DNA from: Microbacterium resistens NBRC 103078
GTDB taxonomy: Bacteria > Actinomycetota > Actinomycetes > Actinomycetales > Microbacteriaceae
NCBI RefSeq assembly: GCF_001552355.1
Contig: NZ_BCRA01000056.1
Span: forward strand, 1 to 39,185
Length of the DNA stretch: 39,185 nucleotides
Reading direction: 5' to 3'
Made by a program: the position numbers and the translations under genes. Positions 19,509-27,757 of the stretch are shown here, piece after piece. Below the pieces are notes generated by a model, which ran no database searches, was not told where the DNA came from, and saw nothing but the letters and a program-made list of their open reading frames with translations. The first letter of the stretch is position 1, and each line of letters opens with the position of its first letter.

Positions 19509-19988
19509 GTGAACGAGATCGACGGACTGGATCACCTCGACCGCCGCATCATCGCCGCGCTCCAGGTGGACGGACGAAAGACCTTCTCCACCCTGGCGGA
19601 GGAGCTCGAGGTGCCCGCGTCCTCGATCCGCTACCGGCTCAAGCGCCTCGAGGACGACGGGGTGCTGCAGGTGGTCGGGATCGCGAACCCCCTGGCCATC
19701 GGCTTCGACCGGCTGGCGATGATCGGGGTCAGTGTCCGGCCGGGCACGGCGAGGGCGGTCTGCACCGCCCTCGCCGCCCTGCCGGAGACGAGCTACGTCG
19801 TGCTCACGAGCGGCCGCTTCGATGTGCTCGTCGAGGTGATCTGCCGCGACGTCGCGCACATCGTCGACGTCCTGGAGAACAAGATCGGCGCGTTGGACGA
19901 GGTGGTCGCGACGGAGTCGTTCTTCGTGCTCGAGGTGCACAAGCTCGCCTACGGCTGGGGCGTGCCGGAGGTCTCCAGCGCGGACTGA
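19509..19988 (+). CDS. Lrp/AsnC-family transcriptional regulator
   Basis: This 159-residue regulator has the family's two parts. The N-terminal helix-turn-helix is LDHLDRRIIAALQVDGRKTFSTLAEELEVPASSIRYRLKRLEDDGVL, about residues 7-53. The C-terminal RAM ligand-binding domain is about 65-150, with VVLTSGRFDVLVEVICRDV as its core. It starts at GTG 19509 and lies 29 bases after the aldehyde dehydrogenase. The most likely targets are the divergent amine-oxidase/permease promoters, where a TTGC/GCAA dyad is found at 16416-16430. The effector is unknown; an amino acid or amine is usual for the family. Confidence 0.92.
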   Translation: MNEIDGLDHLDRRIIAALQVDGRKTFSTLAEELEVPASSIRYRLKRLEDDGVLQVVGIANPLAIGFDRLAMIGVSVRPGTARAVCTALAALPETSYVVLTSGRFDVLVEVICRDVAHIVDVLENKIGALDEVVATESFFVLEVHKLAYGWGVPEVSSAD

Positions 19989-19993
19989 GCGGG

Positions 19994-19999
19994 CAGAAT
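19994..19999 (+). promoter_or_regulatory. -10-like element of the PfkB kinase gene, leaderless layout
   Basis: CAGAAT lies 6 bases before the GTG at 20006, just after the Lrp/AsnC stop. The first base differs from the TAnnnT consensus. No ribosome site is visible. Confidence 0.35.
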
Positions 20000-20005
20000 G
20001 ACGGT

Positions 20006-20878
20006 GTGCGCTCCGTCTTCGTCGCCGGCCCTGTCTCGTGGAACACCCTCGTCCTGCTGGACCGCCTGCCCGAACCGGTCCCGCACATGCAGTTCGCCGA
20101 GGCCGACTGGCAGAGCCTCGGCGGCACCAGCGCCGGGAAGGCGCTGAGCCTTCGCGCCCTGGGCCGGGACGTGCATCTGCACACCGTCGTCGGCGCGGAC
20201 GAGGCCGGTGCGCGGATCCGCGCCGCTCTCTCGCACGCCGGGATCACGGTGCGCGGCGGAGCGTCCGGCGCCTCCGAGCGGCACCTGAACCTGATGACCG
20301 CGGCGGGGGAGCGCGTCTCGCTGTACCTGTCGGCCGCTGCGGCGCTGGACGGTCCCGTGGATCCCGACGTCGTGGCGGCCATGGCCCGCTCGGCGGCCAT
20401 CGTGATCGACCTGTCCGCAGAGGGGCTCCGTCTGCTCCCCACGGCCCGCGAGGTCTCCGCCGACTCGGGGGTTCCGATCTGGGTGGACCTGCACGACTAC
20501 GACGGCGAGGCGGCGTTCCACCGCCCGTTCCTGGAGGCGGCGGACGCGGTGCTGTGCAGTCGTGACCGGCTCCCGGATCCCGTGCTCTTCCTGCGCCGCT
20601 GCATCGCCGGCGGTGCGCGCCTGGCGGTCTGCACGCGCGGCGCCGACGGCGCCATCGCCGTCGACGCCGACGGCGGCATCCATGAGGTCCGGGCGGCGCC
20701 GGCGGACGTCGTGGACACCAACGGCGCCGGGGACGCGTTCTTCGCCGGACTCCTCGACGCGGTCCTGGACGAGCGGGACCTCGACGCGGCGCTGCGGGCG
20801 GCGGCCGCCGCGGCGGTGCCCGTGCTCGGCTCGCGCCACCTGCACCCGCTGCTCGACGACCTCGTCCTCCGCCCCTAG
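20006..20878 (+). CDS. PfkB-family carbohydrate kinase
   Basis: This 290-residue ribokinase-like kinase phosphorylates a sugar or nucleoside. WQSLGGTSAGKALSLRALGRDV at 37-58 corresponds to the family's glycine-rich substrate site. VDTNGAGDAFFAGLL contains the catalytic base D243 and the anion hole GAGD, matching the second PfkB signature. It begins at GTG 20006, 17 bases after the Lrp/AsnC stop. It lies between the amine module and the LacI carbohydrate locus and belongs clearly to neither. Ribose, fructose, 2-keto-3-deoxy-gluconate or a nucleoside are all possible for this family; substrate is not assigned. Confidence 0.88.
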   Translation: MRSVFVAGPVSWNTLVLLDRLPEPVPHMQFAEADWQSLGGTSAGKALSLRALGRDVHLHTVVGADEAGARIRAALSHAGITVRGGASGASERHLNLMTAAGERVSLYLSAAAALDGPVDPDVVAAMARSAAIVIDLSAEGLRLLPTAREVSADSGVPIWVDLHDYDGEAAFHRPFLEAADAVLCSRDRLPDPVLFLRRCIAGGARLAVCTRGADGAIAVDADGGIHEVRAAPADVVDTNGAGDAFFAGLLDAVLDERDLDAALRAAAAAAVPVLGSRHLHPLLDDLVLRP

Positions 20879-20927
20879 CGAGCGCCCCCGCACCGGGTCC
20901 GCGTCCGGCCGCGGAATCGGGGACGCC

Positions 20928-20948
20928 GGGCACCGCGAGGCGGTGTCC
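20928..20948 (+). terminator. Hairpin after the PfkB kinase gene
   Basis: GGGCACCGC and GCGGTGTCC form a 9-bp stem with one G-T pair around GAG, 50 bases after the kinase stop and 12 bases before the first LacI-like operator. There is no T-tract. Confidence 0.4.
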
Positions 20949-20960
20949 TGCTGCGGGGAA

Positions 20961-20974
20961 TGAAAACGTTGCGC
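20961..20974. promoter_or_regulatory. LacI-type operator, distal copy
   Basis: TGAAAACGTTGCGC has the central AACGTT of LacI/GalR operators. Outer positions are less symmetric than the proximal copy. Its centre is 79 bp from the second site, compatible with looping. Confidence 0.5.
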
Positions 20975-21029
20975 AGCCCGGACCTCATGCTCATTCCCTG
21001 TGTCGTCAGGGCCATTGTCGAGCGTGCCA

Positions 21030-21058
21030 TTGACATGAATGACAACGTTTGCAATGCT
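21030..21058 (+). promoter_or_regulatory. Promoter of the LacI locus with embedded operator
   Basis: TTGACA (21030-21035) is a consensus -35. The best -10 at 17 bp, AATGCT (21053-21058), is weak. The dyad TGACAACGTTTGCA (21040-21053) has TG..AACGTT..CA symmetry and fills the spacer, so a bound LacI protein would block RNA polymerase. Autoregulation of the regulator and the downstream genes is inferred. Confidence 0.6.
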
Positions 21059-21094
21059 GGTCGTCACATCCGCTCACCGACGAGAGAGGGTCGC

Positions 21095-22078
21095 ATGACC
21101 GTCACCATCCGCGAGGTCGCCGCCGAGGCGGGCCTGTCGATCTCCACGGTCTCCCGGGCGTTCTCGAACCCCGAGGTCGTGAACCTGTCGACACGGGAGC
21201 GGGTGCGGGTGATCGCCGAGCGGCTCGGCTACCAGCCGAACCAGGCGGCACGGCTGCTGCGGGGCGGGCGTTCGGGATCGATCGGGCTCATCATTCCCGA
21301 CATCACCAACCCGTTCTTCGCGCCGATCCTCAAGGCCATCCAGGTACGGGCCCGCCGGCACGGACAGACCGTGCTGGTCGCGGACGGCGAGGAGCACCCC
21401 GACGCCGAGCTCGACGCGATCGAGGTCCTCCGGCCCCGGGTGGACGGGCTCGTGCTGTGGTCTCCGACCGTCGACGCGGACACGCTGGCGCAGATCCATG
21501 CCAAGACCCCCGTCGTCCTCATCAACCGCGAGCTGGAGGGCTTCCCGCAGGTGCACATCGACCTCGCCCCGGGGGTGGCGCAGGCGGGGGAGAGTCTGGT
21601 CGCGTACGGTCACCGACGGTGCGCGTTCGTGAACGCGCACGAGACGGACTCGCCGCGTGCCGCCTCGATCCGCGGGGCGCTGTCGGACGCCGGTCTGGAC
21701 GTGGTCGAGTTCGGCCCGTACGAGGCGCGCTTCGAGACCGGCGTGCACGCGGCCCCGCTCGTGCTCTCCGCGGGGGCCACGGCCGTGGTGGCGCACAACG
21801 ACCTCGTGGCGCTGGGGCTGCTTCAGCAGTTCGCGGCGCTGGGCGTCTCCGTGCCCCGGGACGTGAGCGTCGTCGGCATCGACGACACCATCCTCGCGGC
21901 CACGGCCACCCCGGGCCTGGCGACCGTCCGGATCGACCCCGAGGCCGTCGCCGCCGCGGCCACCGACGCCCTGCTGGCCGAGCTCTCCGGAGACCCGGGC
22001 AGCACGCAGGCCTCGTCGGCCCCGCACGTCGTGTCCACCCGCTTCATCCCTCGGGCGTCGAGCGGGCCCGCGGCCTGA
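21095..22078 (+). CDS. LacI-family transcriptional regulator
   Basis: This 327-residue repressor opens with TIREVAAEAGLSISTVSRAFSNPEVVNLSTRERVRVIAERLGYQPNQAARLLRGG, a complete LacI helix-turn-helix plus hinge. The sugar-binding core follows: GSIGLIIPDITNPFFAPILKAIQ, VDGLVLWSP and VSVVGIDDTI. GAGAGAGGG precedes the ATG at 21095; an in-frame upstream start would run through the promoter and operator. It is followed after 34 bases by the binding-protein gene without a terminator, so the whole locus to 31230 is probably one regulated unit. The inducer should be a metabolite of the imported glycoside. This is inference. Confidence 0.95.
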   Translation: MTVTIREVAAEAGLSISTVSRAFSNPEVVNLSTRERVRVIAERLGYQPNQAARLLRGGRSGSIGLIIPDITNPFFAPILKAIQVRARRHGQTVLVADGEEHPDAELDAIEVLRPRVDGLVLWSPTVDADTLAQIHAKTPVVLINRELEGFPQVHIDLAPGVAQAGESLVAYGHRRCAFVNAHETDSPRAASIRGALSDAGLDVVEFGPYEARFETGVHAAPLVLSAGATAVVAHNDLVALGLLQQFAALGVSVPRDVSVVGIDDTILAATATPGLATVRIDPEAVAAAATDALLAELSGDPGSTQASSAPHVVSTRFIPRASSGPAA

Positions 22079-22112
22079 CGATCCCCACCGCATCCATTTC
22101 GAAGGAGAAATC

Positions 22113-23492
22113 GTGAGCAAGAAGATCCTGACCGGCGCCCTCGCCGCCGGGCTGGTCCTGGGCCTGACCGCCTGCGGCGCGAGCGCCCCCGCCGGCGACG
22201 CCGGGGGCGGTGACGAGAAGATCACCCTCAAGGTGCAGGGCATGCCGGCGGCGACCGATCAGGCGGGAGTGGCGCAGTTCGAGCAGATGATCGCCGACTT
22301 CGAGGAGAAGTATCCGAACATCACCGTCGAAGGATCCACCAACGTGTGGGATCCGATGACCTTCTCGGCCAAGCTCGCCGGGGGCGGCATCGAGGACGTC
22401 ATCGAGGTGCCGCTCACCGAGCCGCAGGGCCTGATCGACCGCCGCCAGGTGACGCCCATCGACGAGGCGCTCGCCGACTGGGACCACGCCGACGAGCTGA
22501 ACCCCCAGGCGCTCGCCCCGCTGAGCGACGACGAGGGCAACGTGTACGGGATCCCGCGCACGCTGTACGCGCAGGGGCTCGTGTACAACCGCGCGCTGTT
22601 CGAGGCGGCCGGGCTCGATCCGGACTCGCCGCCGCAGACCTGGGACGAGGTGCGCGCCGCCGCGAAGGCGATCCACGACAAGACCGGCAAGGTCGGGTTC
22701 CTCATCGAGTCGAAGGAGAACCAGGGCGGCTGGCAGCTCGCCATGATGAACTACGCGTTCGGCGGCGAGATGGAGAAGAAGGACGGCGACGGGTACGCCC
22801 CCGCCTTCGACTCGGCGGAGACGACGGAGGCCCTGCAACTGCTGGCCGACATGCGCTGGGCGGACCAGTCGATGGGCACCAGCCACCTGAACAACCAGAA
22901 CGACGTCATCAAGGCGTTCGCCGCCGGCGAGGTCGGCATGTACATGGGCACCCCGGGCACCTACAAGATCGCGAAGGTCAACTTCGGCATGCCGAACCCC
23001 GACGACTTCGGGATCACCGCGATGCCGCAGGCGGGCGGCGACGCCACCCTGACCGGCGGTCAGGTCTTCATGGTGCCCGCGGGCGTGAAGGGGGCGAAGC
23101 TCGACGCGGCGGTGAAGTGGCTCGTCTTCGCCTATGCGCAGCCCGCCTACGACCCCGAGGTCGCCGCCGCGCAGGCCAAGGCGCTCGCCCAGGACCCGAC
23201 CTCGGCCGTGGGCGTGCCGGCGATGCCGATGTTCGACGAGGCGCAGCAGGCGAAGATCGATGAGGCGATCGCGCCGTTCGTGAACGTCGAGCTCGCTCAT
23301 TTCGCGCCGTACAAGGAGGGGACGCCGGCGCTGGAGCTCAAGGCGGAGCCCGCCGCGGCGGCGCAGGCCGTGTACGGCATCCTCGACACCGTGGTCCAGG
23401 CCGTCCTGTCCGACGAGAACGCCGACATCGACGCTCTGCTCGCCAAGGCCGAGGGCGACGCCGCGCAGAAGATCGCCTCGGGGGCGAAGTGA
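22113..23492 (+). CDS. Sugar ABC transporter substrate-binding lipoprotein
   Basis: This 459-residue extracellular solute-binding protein (family 1, MalE/UgpB-like) is the receptor for carbohydrate uptake. The lipoprotein signal MSKKILTGALAAGLVLGLTAC places the lipid on C21, followed by a Gly/Ala-rich linker. VQGMPAATDQAGVAQFEQMIADFEEKYPNITVEGS and GNVYGIPRTLYAQGLVYNRALFEAAGLDPDSPPQTWDEVRAAAKAI are typical. GAAGGAGA precedes the GTG at 22113. It overlaps the first permease by 4 bases. Ligand is unknown; the neighbouring hydrolase suggests an oligosaccharide or glycoside. Confidence 0.95.
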   Translation: MSKKILTGALAAGLVLGLTACGASAPAGDAGGGDEKITLKVQGMPAATDQAGVAQFEQMIADFEEKYPNITVEGSTNVWDPMTFSAKLAGGGIEDVIEVPLTEPQGLIDRRQVTPIDEALADWDHADELNPQALAPLSDDEGNVYGIPRTLYAQGLVYNRALFEAAGLDPDSPPQTWDEVRAAAKAIHDKTGKVGFLIESKENQGGWQLAMMNYAFGGEMEKKDGDGYAPAFDSAETTEALQLLADMRWADQSMGTSHLNNQNDVIKAFAAGEVGMYMGTPGTYKIAKVNFGMPNPDDFGITAMPQAGGDATLTGGQVFMVPAGVKGAKLDAAVKWLVFAYAQPAYDPEVAAAQAKALAQDPTSAVGVPAMPMFDEAQQAKIDEAIAPFVNVELAHFAPYKEGTPALELKAEPAAAAQAVYGILDTVVQAVLSDENADIDALLAKAEGDAAQKIASGAK

Positions 23493-24436
23493 CCTTGACC
23501 CAGACCCGTCCGTCGCCGTCGGCCCCGGCGGCGGCGGACGGCACCCCCGAACCGCCTCCGCGCCCGCGGAGGGCGCTCACCCGTCAGGACCTCACGGGCT
23601 GGGTGTTCCTGATCCCGGCGCTGCTCATCTTCGGGCTCTTCTCCTGGTGGCCGATCATCCGGGGGCTGCTCGTCAGCTTCCAGGACACGAACCTCATCGA
23701 CGAGCCGCTGTGGGTCGGGATGGAGAACTTCCAGCGCCTGTTCGCGGATCCGCTCCTGGGCACCGCGGTCCTCAACACCCTCCTGTTCGTGGGGCTCGCC
23801 GTCCTCATCGGCTTCCCCCTGCCGATCGTCCTGGCCGCGATCATGTCGACCGTGCGCCGACGCGGCGGCGCCTACCGGTTCCTCGTGTATCTGCCGGTCG
23901 TCATCCCGCCGGTCGTGTCGGTGCTGCTGTGGAAGTGGTTCTACGAGCCGGACAGCGGGCTGTTCAACAACCTGCTGGCGCTGATCGGCGCCGGCCCCTT
24001 CCCGTGGCTCCAGTCGCCCTCGACCGCGATGCTGAGCCTCGTCATCGAGTCGACCTGGGCCGGCATGGGCGGAAGCGTCCTCATCTACCTCGCCGCCCTC
24101 GTCGGCATCCCCTCGGAGCTGTACGAGGCCGCCGAGCTCGACGGCGCCGGCATCTTCCGCCGCGTCTGGCACGTCACCCTGCCGCAGCTGCGCTTCGTGA
24201 TCGGCCTGCTCCTGCTCATGCAGCTCATCAACACCCTCCAGGTCTTCACCGAGCCGTACGTGTTCACCGGCGGCGGCCCGCAGGACGCCACGGTGACCGT
24301 GCTGCTGCTCGTCTTCCGCTACGCCTTCGTGAACGGCGACTACGGCCAGGCCGCCGCGTTGTCCTTCCTCCTGGCGATCGCGCTCGGGATCCTGTCCGCC
24401 GTCTACCTGCGGGTCACGAGGAGGTGGAGTCGCTGA
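23489..24436 (+). CDS. Sugar ABC transporter permease (MalF/UgpA-like)
   Basis: This 315-residue permease has six core helices after a Pro/Ala-rich N-terminal extension of about 35 residues. LTGWVFLIPALLIFGLFSWWPIIRGLLVSF is the usual first helix. ELYEAAELDGAGIFRRVWHVTLPQL is the EAA loop that contacts the ATPase. TLQVFTEPYVFTGGGPQDATVTVLLLVFRYAFVNGDYGQAAALSFLLAI is the conserved C-terminal region. The GTG at 23489 overlaps the binding-protein stop; its own stop overlaps the next ATG (TGATG). No ATPase is encoded in the locus, so a shared MsiK-type ATPase elsewhere is likely. Confidence 0.95.
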   Translation: MTLTQTRPSPSAPAAADGTPEPPPRPRRALTRQDLTGWVFLIPALLIFGLFSWWPIIRGLLVSFQDTNLIDEPLWVGMENFQRLFADPLLGTAVLNTLLFVGLAVLIGFPLPIVLAAIMSTVRRRGGAYRFLVYLPVVIPPVVSVLLWKWFYEPDSGLFNNLLALIGAGPFPWLQSPSTAMLSLVIESTWAGMGGSVLIYLAALVGIPSELYEAAELDGAGIFRRVWHVTLPQLRFVIGLLLLMQLINTLQVFTEPYVFTGGGPQDATVTVLLLVFRYAFVNGDYGQAAALSFLLAIALGILSAVYLRVTRRWSR

Positions 24437-25305
24437 TGTCGAGCTTCATCTCCGACCACGAGTACCGCACGGGGGCCTCCCGCGTCGTCGTCCGCGTCGT
24501 GCACGCCGTGACCCTGCTCCTGCTCGTCCTCTTCGGGCTCGGCCCGCTGTTCTGGATGCTCAAGGGCGCACTGACCTCCCCGGCCGAGATGGCGGCGGAC
24601 CCGCTCGCCCTCTGGCCGCAGGACCCGCGCTGGGAGAACTTCGGGATCGCCCTGGGCCAGCTCCAGGTCGGCTCCTACCTGATGAACACGCTGTGGGTCG
24701 TGATCGGCTCCTGGGCCGTCCAGCTCATCGTGGCCGTCACCGCGGGCTATGCGCTGTCGGTGCTCCGCCCGCGCTTCGGCGGCGTCGTGTACGCGGCGAT
24801 CCTCGCCACCATGTTCGTGCCGTACACGGTCTCCATGGTGAGTCTCTTCATGACGGTGGTCGACCTTCCGCTGCTGCACGTGAACCTCGCGAACACGTAC
24901 TGGGCGATCTGGCTGCCCGCCGGGGCCAACGCCTTCAACGTCCTGCTGGCGAAGAACTTCTTCGACACGCTGCCGCGGGAGCTGTTCGAGGCGGCGCGAG
25001 TGGACGGGGCGAGCACGTGGACGATCCTGTGGCGGATCGCGATGCCCCTGAGCCGTCCGATCCTCGCCGTGGTGAGCCTGCTGGCCATCACCCACGCCTG
25101 GAAGGACTTCATCTGGCCGCTCGTGGTGCTCACCGAGCCCTCGCGTCAGCCGATCAGCGTCGCGTTGGTCAACCTCGCGCCGCAGGCGCCGCAGGACGTC
25201 CTCATCGCCACCATGCTCATGGCCCTGCTCCCGCCGGTGGTGCTGTTCCTGTTCTTCCAGAAGCAGATCGTCGCGGGCCTGGGCTTCACCGGCCTCAAGG
25301 GCTGA
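24436..25305 (+). CDS. Sugar ABC transporter permease (MalG/UgpE-like)
   Basis: This 289-residue permease pairs with the preceding one. Six helices are visible. ELFEAARVDGASTWTILWRIAMPLSRPILAVVSLLAITHAWKDFIWPLVVL contains the EAA loop and the family's conserved following helix. The C-terminus FFQKQIVAGLGFTGLKG is the standard ending of MalG-type permeases, so the gene is full length. The ATG shares a base with the upstream stop. It is followed by a 78-base gap with three copies of GCACGACC and then the secreted hydrolase gene. Confidence 0.95.
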   Translation: MSSFISDHEYRTGASRVVVRVVHAVTLLLLVLFGLGPLFWMLKGALTSPAEMAADPLALWPQDPRWENFGIALGQLQVGSYLMNTLWVVIGSWAVQLIVAVTAGYALSVLRPRFGGVVYAAILATMFVPYTVSMVSLFMTVVDLPLLHVNLANTYWAIWLPAGANAFNVLLAKNFFDTLPRELFEAARVDGASTWTILWRIAMPLSRPILAVVSLLAITHAWKDFIWPLVVLTEPSRQPISVALVNLAPQAPQDVLIATMLMALLPPVVLFLFFQKQIVAGLGFTGLKG

Positions 25306-25332
25306 CCCGCGAGCGAGCGCACACCCTCTTCC

Positions 25333-25363
25333 GCACGACCCGCACGACCGACGACGCACGACC
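25333..25363 (+). repeat. Three direct copies of GCACGACC
   Basis: GCACGACC occurs at 25333-25340, 25342-25349 and 25356-25363, between the second permease and the hydrolase gene. The last two are each followed by GACGA. It could be simple slippage or a set of half-sites. No function is assigned. Confidence 0.5.
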
Positions 25364-25383
25364 GACGAACGAAGGAGCAAGAC

Positions 25384-27726
25384 ATGGCAGAGCCGACGAC
25401 GTCCCTGACCGTCTCCCGCCGCGCTGTCCTCACCGGCACCGCGATCGGGCTGGCCGGACTCATCGTCCCGATCTCGGCGCTGAACGCCTCGCCGGCCCGC
25501 GCCGCGGCCGCGTTCACGCTGACGGCCCCGGGGATCCGGGTGGAGGCCGCGGCGGACGGCACCCTGTCCTTCATGGAGGAGGGCGGCAGCGAGCGGATCC
25601 GGATCACCCACGTGATGGTGAAGGACTCCGCACTCGGCCAGCAGCGCACCTACGGGGCGACGGTCACCGAGATCACGCTCCCCGACGGGCGCCCGGGCCT
25701 GCGGCTCGCCTACCGCATGGCCGCCGCTGCCGCCGCGATCACCGTCGTCGGGACCGTCGACGTCACCGCACGCCGGGCGAACCTCCGGTGGGAGGTCACC
25801 GGCCCGGCGACGCTCCTGCCGAGCGGGTTCATGATCAACCGGACGCTGGTGGGCAACACCGACGACGAGCACTACACGCCCCTGAACCGCTGGACGCGCC
25901 CCGCGGCGGGGATCCCCTTCGAGGTCGCCGACGGCGGCGTGTACCAGGAGACGTTCGCCGCCACCCGTGCGTACCTCGGGCTGGAGCAGACGGACCCGCG
26001 GTACACGAGCGCCTCCTGGGTGCACGCTCCCGGGACTCTGGACGCCGCGGGAGCCGCGGTGACGACCGCGTCGCTCGTCCTCGCGGACGTCCGACCCGGC
26101 GCCGCGCGGACGATCGCCGCCGCGCGTCCCACCGGCGTGGAGCTGTGGACCGATCGGCCTTTCAACATCTGGGACGACGGCGCAGCGCCGCTGACCGTCC
26201 ACACCCAGGCGTGCAACGGGACGACCGCGGCGTCCTCTGTCGCGATCACGCTCACCGCCCGGGACTTCGAGGGACGCACGCTCACCTCGACCACACAGTC
26301 GTTCACCGTGGATCCGGGCGGCGTCGTCGATGCCGACTTCGCCGTGCCGCTGGCCTCGGGGATCGCCTTCGTGGAGGCGGTGGCCGCGTCGCCCCAGGGG
26401 AGCTCCTTCGCCCGGACGACCCTCGCCGTGCTGCCGCCGTTCACCTACCTCGCGGGCGCCGAGAGCGTCTTCGGCATCGCGAACTACCCGTGGCTGCACG
26501 TGCCCAGCGCGGCGGACCTCGTCGCCCTCATGCAGCGGATCGGCGTCCGCCGCGTCCGCATCGCCTACGAGCCGGGGAACGCGATGGGCTACACCGAGGG
26601 CATGGATCCCGCGGTGCTGGACGCGGCCGGGATCGATCACAACACGCAGCTCGGACGCATCCCGATCGACGGCACCCCGGCGGAGGGCCAGGCGTGGGCG
26701 GCGACCAACGTCGCGAGCGCCATCGCCTCCGGCGCCCAGTGGTTCGAGGTGGGCAACGAGGTCAACAGTCCCTGGATGCAGGGGCTCAAGGCCGCGGAGT
26801 ACGTGGCTCAGGGGCTCCGACCCGCCGTCGACGCGCTGAGAGCAGCCGGATCAGACATGAAGGTGCTCAACGCCGGCACGGGCGGGATGGACGTGGTGTG
26901 GCTGCGCAACTTCATCGACGCCGGGGGATGGGACCTCATCGACGGTCTCGCGATCCACCCCGGGCGCGGGAACTTCACGCCCGACTTCGCCCCGCCCGTG
27001 GAGGACTGGGACCCGGGTGCGAACGGGCTCTACTGGAACTTCCTCGGCTCCGTGCAGGAGGCCAAGCGCCTGATCGCGGAGGAGGGCGGCGGGAAGGAGC
27101 TGTGGCTGACCGAGGCGTACGCCTGCACGAAACCCAACTCCTGGTGGCACGACACGCATCGGCACGCGGCGGAGAACGTCGTCCTGACGTTCGCGCTGGC
27201 GTTGTCCGAGGGGGTCAACGGCGTCAACTGGTACCAGCTGCACGACACGACCGTGCACCACCCGCAGGAAGCCGACCCCGCGAACCCCGAGTTCCACTAC
27301 GGCCTGATGAACCGCGACACCTCGCCCAAGGCGTCGCTGCTGGCCTACGCGACGGCCGCGCGCCAGTTCGACCGCACGAGCTTCCTGCGCCGGCTGGAGT
27401 TCGCCGACGCGGACCTGCGCGGCCTGTCGTTCGCCGGAGAGGGCGGCGACCACCTGGCCGTCCTCTGGTCGCGGAAGGACGGGTACATCCTCAACGCCGA
27501 CCACGGGGCGGGATCGGACTACGCGTCCCCCGAGCCGTGGATCGACACGTGGCAGACGAAGACGCCGGTGCGGCTGGCCGCGACCGGGCAGGAGGTCCGC
27601 GTGATCGACGTGATCGGCCAGGAGCGGACGATCCCGGTGGAGCAGGGGCACGTCACGCTCGTGCTCGACGGGGCGCCGCTGCTGGTGTGGGGTCTCGTCC
27701 GCGACTGCGACGCGACCGAGGACTGA
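25384..27726 (+). CDS. Tat-exported protein with clan GH-A-like glycoside hydrolase barrel
   Basis: This 780-residue exported protein probably cleaves a glycan or glycoside outside the membrane. SRRAVLTGTAIGLAGLIVPISALNASPARA is a twin-arginine signal without a lipobox. Residues about 40-255 look beta-rich; about 255-355 resemble an Ig-like sandwich (FNIWDDGAAPLTVHT onward). From FGIANYPWLHVPSAADLVALMQRIGVRRVRI (about 360) a TIM barrel begins. WFEVGNEVNSP with N458-E459 fits the acid/base, and LWLTEAYACT with E577 fits the nucleophile of clan GH-A (GH5/30/39-like). A C-terminal beta domain covers about 660-780. GAAGGAGC precedes the ATG. I cannot place it in one GH family; substrate is unknown. 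Confidence 0.75.
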   Translation: MAEPTTSLTVSRRAVLTGTAIGLAGLIVPISALNASPARAAAAFTLTAPGIRVEAAADGTLSFMEEGGSERIRITHVMVKDSALGQQRTYGATVTEITLPDGRPGLRLAYRMAAAAAAITVVGTVDVTARRANLRWEVTGPATLLPSGFMINRTLVGNTDDEHYTPLNRWTRPAAGIPFEVADGGVYQETFAATRAYLGLEQTDPRYTSASWVHAPGTLDAAGAAVTTASLVLADVRPGAARTIAAARPTGVELWTDRPFNIWDDGAAPLTVHTQACNGTTAASSVAITLTARDFEGRTLTSTTQSFTVDPGGVVDADFAVPLASGIAFVEAVAASPQGSSFARTTLAVLPPFTYLAGAESVFGIANYPWLHVPSAADLVALMQRIGVRRVRIAYEPGNAMGYTEGMDPAVLDAAGIDHNTQLGRIPIDGTPAEGQAWAATNVASAIASGAQWFEVGNEVNSPWMQGLKAAEYVAQGLRPAVDALRAAGSDMKVLNAGTGGMDVVWLRNFIDAGGWDLIDGLAIHPGRGNFTPDFAPPVEDWDPGANGLYWNFLGSVQEAKRLIAEEGGGKELWLTEAYACTKPNSWWHDTHRHAAENVVLTFALALSEGVNGVNWYQLHDTTVHHPQEADPANPEFHYGLMNRDTSPKASLLAYATAARQFDRTSFLRRLEFADADLRGLSFAGEGGDHLAVLWSRKDGYILNADHGAGSDYASPEPWIDTWQTKTPVRLAATGQEVRVIDVIGQERTIPVEQGHVTLVLDGAPLLVWGLVRDCDATED

Positions 27727-27757
27727 GCCGACGGCGCAGGAAAGGACAGGAGACACG

